From Anarhynchus alexandrinus (taxonomy: Eukaryota > Chordata > Aves > Charadriiformes > Charadriidae), in NCBI GenBank assembly GCA_008711295.1, contig VUYV01000075.1, forward strand, positions 606,177 through 670,176: a stretch of 64,000 nucleotides of DNA, in the 5' to 3' direction. Shown piece by piece: positions 60,271 through 64,000 of the stretch. The notes beneath the pieces are model-generated. The model worked only from the letters and a program-made list of their open reading frames with translations. It did no database searches and was not told the origin of the DNA. The position numbers were made by a program, and so were the translations under genes. The stretch's first letter is position 1. Each line of letters starts with the position of its first letter.

Positions 60271-61254
60271 TATGCAGCCCTGTTCAGTAGGCATGGGTAC
60301 GTACCAGTTTCTCTGGACAGTGAGGGCATTCCCCAGTGCACAGGCATCAAAAGACGGTACTTAATGATCAGAGATAGGTAGGTGTGGTCAATAGGTCTAA
60401 CCTGGAGCTCTCAAGATGTGGTCATGCAACTTGGAAGAAATGCTATGCTGAAAGCTGTCCTCATTCAAATGCCAAATTCCCTTGGATTACTGATGGCAAA
60501 TGACAGTTGTCAGCACTTTTACATCGCAGAGTACTTCGGTCTTCTGTGGCATATTATTCGGTCTCAAGAGTTTACCTGCAGGTAGACTTCTGCAGTAGAT
60601 GATGAGTGGCAATGCTGCAAGAGGTCAAACTGTTAGAAATGACATTGTGATTTTTACTCATTTTATTGCTAGAAAAGTTGTTTCTCAAACTAATAATTTG
60701 ATAAGTCTTATTAACAATGTGCATACTGCATATGTAATTTTCTTATCACATTTTCATGGGTTGTTTTCACTAATGTAATATAAAAGGGTGCTAACATGAC
60801 ATAAATGTCACTAAAATAATAAGCTTAAAGGAATTTGGATCATGTTAGCCGGGGTTTTCTTTCATATTTGGATGCCTTCTGGACCATATTAGAGAAATGG
60901 AGCTCTCCGATACAATGAGAAACATATTAACATAATAAAAAACTACTTACTAATACAAGAAAATATCCATATTTGATTTATAGGCCAAGTTATGGCATCA
61001 AGAAAAAAAACAAGTAGACTTTTCTTCCTTTCTGATTGGCAAACAGTAAGTCATGATGTTATAGTTTTCCATGCTTGTGTGTCTTTGTGGAAAAAGGATT
61101 GTTTTTTACTCCATAATTTCTTCTCATTGCCTACAAGTGTACTCACTTAAAGGTCTGTCCATTCCAAGGTGAATCAGAGGATTTTTATTACTAGGATCTT
61201 TGGATCTTTCCTATACTGGGCTGAAAAGCTGTAGCCACTATCTTTTCTCTACCC
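60271..61254. other. AT-rich non-coding stretch
   Basis: No element recognised; open frames below 70 codons apart from frames running in from either side. Confidence 0.45.
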
Positions 61255-61430
61255 CAAAAAAAGAAGAGAAGAGAAGAGAAGAGAAGAGAAGGGAAGGGAA
61301 GGGAAGGGAAGGGAAGGGAAGGGAAGGGAAGGGAAGGGAAGGGAAGGGAAGGAAAGGAAAGGGAAGAGAAGGGAAGGGAGGGGAAAGGGAAAGAGAAAGA
61401 AACAGAGAAAAAGAAGAAAGAACAAGAAAG
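61255..61430 (+). repeat. Long purine tract: (GAGAA)5 then (GGGAA)12 and variants
   Basis: After CCCC and A7, five GAGAA units (61266-61290) are followed by twelve uninterrupted GGGAA units (61291-61350), then GGAAA, GGAAA, GGGAA, GAGAA, GGGAA, GGGAG and a decaying A/G run to about 61430. The strand is all purine over about 170 bases. The twelve G3 runs with two-base loops can form G-quadruplexes, and the tract can form a triplex. The Arg/Glu/Gly/Lys-rich peptide on this strand and the Phe/Pro/Leu/Ser-rich one on the other are translations of the repeat. Confidence 0.95.
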
Positions 61431-64000
61431 AGCTAAAGTATGAAAGACTGAAATAATGAGAGGGAGAAAGAAAATAAAGACACAAGAAATAAAAAAAAAA
61501 GATGCAAATCCATGAGAATTACTCTAATTTTGCCTGAAGTAAAAAAAACATACTTGGTGTCTGAAGTCATATCACCATAGGCTCTGATCTTGTTGGTTTT
61601 CAGAAACTGAGGGTTATATACAAAGGGATTCAAACCAACTGTAGGTATTTACTTTAAAAATTACTGTCCTCAATACCTTCACTCTGTTGTTGCCCTAAGA
61701 CTGCAAGTGTTTCTGTATCAGACACACTGTAATCTTTGACCATGATTTCCATGGGTGCTGAGGGTTATACTTCTGCGTCTTGATCTCAACACCAGTGATC
61801 ATTTTGGTTCCCAACCCCCACCAAAACAGAGGAAAGGCGCATTCTCTCTCATTTAACTCCCTTGAGGGATTTGGTACAAGGTTCAGCTCTTAAAATGCAA
61901 AGGTAGTTCACACTTTCTTTTAAAATACAGCTTTTTTTTTTTTTGAAATACAGCAAATGCTTAGTGGCCAGAACCTTGCCAGGAAGTGGGATTTCTGGTT
62001 CAATTTCTGCCTTTGCCTGAAGAAATTCAATCCCAAATCACTCACCTTATCACAAGAATACTGACTGTTCTGTGCATGTGTCCCTGGACATATTGAATGC
62101 ATTTTCCAGCCAAGAGAGAGAAAACCTGAGTGTTTCTACCAGCTGGACTGGAAATGGATCTGTGGGTAAGATTTCCATGTGAAGTATTTCCATTTTCTAT
62201 ACAAGACCCATTAGATTGGTCTCCATTTTTCACAGCAATGAAATAATAGTTTACATATATTGGTCGAGCTCTGCTATAAAGATTTTTATATTTGTAGTGT
62301 AACATTAATCAACGTGGCTGTCATCTATTTCATTTTGACATCTTCTTCCCTAAAGGAGAACTGTCTTTGGGAGGTTTATTCAAAGATTTAAAAATGAGTG
62401 CGCTCACAAGTGTCTCTGTCTATGTTAGTAAAGATGGTATCATAAAAACGTGCCTTGCCCTTGGAGTGGAGGGTGATGAGCTTTGCTATGGTGTTTAGTT
62501 CCCATAAGATATTATTCCTGAGAACTGGGATGGCTGCTGAGAATGTGCCGACAAGCGGTAGTGAGTGCTGCACTACAACTTAAAGCTGTATTTTAATCTT
62601 CTTGGCCAGTGCCACCAAGAGGCATACGGATAAAGACAAATTCTTTGAAGATGGTAATCTGATTAAGCCCCTTGAAAGAAGTAGAGCACAGGGACAAAAT
62701 AGCCATGGTTGCCAGTCTTGCTTGTAAGATGTGGTGCAGTTTTCACTGTCAGACAGTATTTCCTAACACCTACAGCAAAGTTGCAGCACTTAGCTGTAGT
62801 CTAGTTGAGGAGGGCCATGACTCTCATGTTGTCAGTTTTCAGGATGAGGTGAAGTTCAGATAAATACTCACGAGTGCTCTGATTTGAAAGCCTTTTGTTA
62901 AGACAGAGTCTCAAAGTGATCCTATGCTGGTGGGCTTATGTGAACACCTACAGTTGTGTTATTTTCCACCAGAGGAGATCGAACTATGGCTGCAGGCTTT
63001 TCAAAACTATTTTCTTGTACCTTTCCTATCTCTTATTTCTCAGCATCACCTGGTGGATCCTAGAGTATGAGCTGAGATGAGCTCTCTCGTTCAGTCCTTG
63101 GACCATCCAGGTGACTGTTGTGTGATTATTTGTGAAGAAGGAGAGGTAGATCTGGGTACCACATATAATGATATATTATGCTGTAAAATATTTTAAGGAT
63201 CATTTCGAGTTCTGAGTGTAACATTTAAGTACAGATTTCATATTAGTTTGGGGCTCAATTCAATCCATATGTAGCTAGGCAAAATTCTTTTTATTTCTAT
63301 CAACACATTTGAATTGCAGAAGACCCCCTGTTTTTTCAAAAGTCTTTCCTGATTGTCTATGTTTCATCTCTGCTTTGAACGAGAATTCACAGGGGATGAA
63401 AATTAACAACTGAACCACAACCACGGCTGACATTATTCCAGTTCTAGAATAAATTGGCCTATGGTTCTTTGCTACTTCTCCTTTCTTTAGGGCTTTGATT
63501 ACTCAAATTAAAATCAAAGAGGTCAGATACATGTCATGATGAAAGATGCTGAAGGTACTGGTGGAACTGGAATTCTAATAGCTGTATTGGTCTTCCAAAT
63601 ACAAGTTCAGCTGAAAGCCGTAAAGCTATTGTCTCCACTCCCCCTTTTCCCTAACAGTGCTTCATAAGATGTGCGCTCTTGAAAACATCTTCAGATTCCC
63701 AGATACACTTTTGCACACTGACTATGAGTCTCTCCAGTTAGGGCACTGCACTTCGCCATCCCTGAATGTCCCTCTTTGCTGGGTGGTATTTAGCACAATC
63801 CAACAGAAAATAGGAGAGCAGCAGCAGCCGAGCCATCCCTTGCCAACGTTGAGAATACAGGGACTGCAACTGAGTTGTGCTCTCCCCTTGCTTGTGAAGA
63901 AATGAGCTGTGATTAAAAATAACTCTGCAACACTAGACCAAAGAGATGACTATCTGTGGGTCAGAATGAAAGAACAAAAGGTGCAGTAGCAGCAGGAAGT
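61431..64000. other. Right-edge non-coding stretch
   Basis: A/G-rich to about 61500, then mixed AT-rich DNA. A T13 run lies at 61932-61944. Open frames do not exceed 87 codons. No repeat family, exon or CpG cluster is recognised up to the window end. Confidence 0.45.

Noticed and set aside
61200..61485. Arg/Glu/Gly/Lys-rich plus-strand frame and Phe/Pro/Leu/Ser-rich minus-strand frame
   Set aside because: Both are readings of the purine microsatellite.
1..64000. CRISPR arrays, bacterial operons, phage or plasmid features
   Set aside because: Base composition, CR1 and MIR-type repeats and lack of dense coding show vertebrate nuclear DNA; no regularly spaced identical repeats with unique spacers exist.
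1..64000. tRNA, rRNA and well-known microRNA genes
   Set aside because: No cloverleaf, rRNA core or familiar microRNA seed-plus-hairpin was recognised; the only tRNA-like head is the SINE at 56612.

Overview
The window reads as nuclear DNA from a bird. The evidence is the repeat content: CR1 LINE 3' ends in both orientations (about 20.6-21.1 kb and 22.1 kb), a long terminal repeat of a type recalled as common in bird genomes (119-1217), and old MIR/L2-type SINE remnants with the tail form seen in birds and reptiles. The sequence is AT-rich and CpG-poor, apart from short exceptions. These family assignments come from recognised sequence patterns, not from a search.

No intact protein-coding gene, rRNA, tRNA or known microRNA was recognised. 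The open frames present are mostly 60-150 codons, lie in all frames, overlap on both strands, and include several that are translations of microsatellites or of the LTR. The nearest thing to a gene is a minus-strand, protein-like but broken stretch at about 9.46-10.48 kb. It can be followed across two open segments separated by one stop, and upstream across several apparent frameshifts. It looks like a gene relic, but its family was not identified. The window is best described as part of a gene desert or a very large intron.

Layout: 0.1-1.2 kb LTR with an internal tandem repeat of about 48 bp; 1.2-9.4 kb featureless AT-rich DNA with small repeats and a C-rich G4-capable tract (6.95 kb); 9.46-10.48 kb gene relic; 10.5-20.2 kb sparse DNA with old SINE fragments and a GATA microsatellite; 20.6-22.2 kb two CR1 fragments; 22.56-23.08 kb a more GC-rich patch; 23-33 kb mostly featureless, with one ancient repeat present twice; 33.3 kb a palindromic ancient repeat; 35.02-35.27 kb a compact CpG cluster; 36.56-36.92 kb a possible LTR relic carrying three evenly spaced ATGCTAAT motifs; 41-57 kb SINE remnants and simple repeats; 55.4-60.4 kb stretches rich in homeodomain-core, POU-like and SOX-like sites that resemble developmental enhancers; 61.26-61.43 kb a long purine tract with twelve pure GGGAA units.

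With no genes there is no pathway to describe. If the window has a function it is most likely regulatory, and the best candidates are 35.02-35.27 kb, 55.4-55.9 kb and 58.06-60.3 kb. No previously undescribed biological system could be supported from the sequence.
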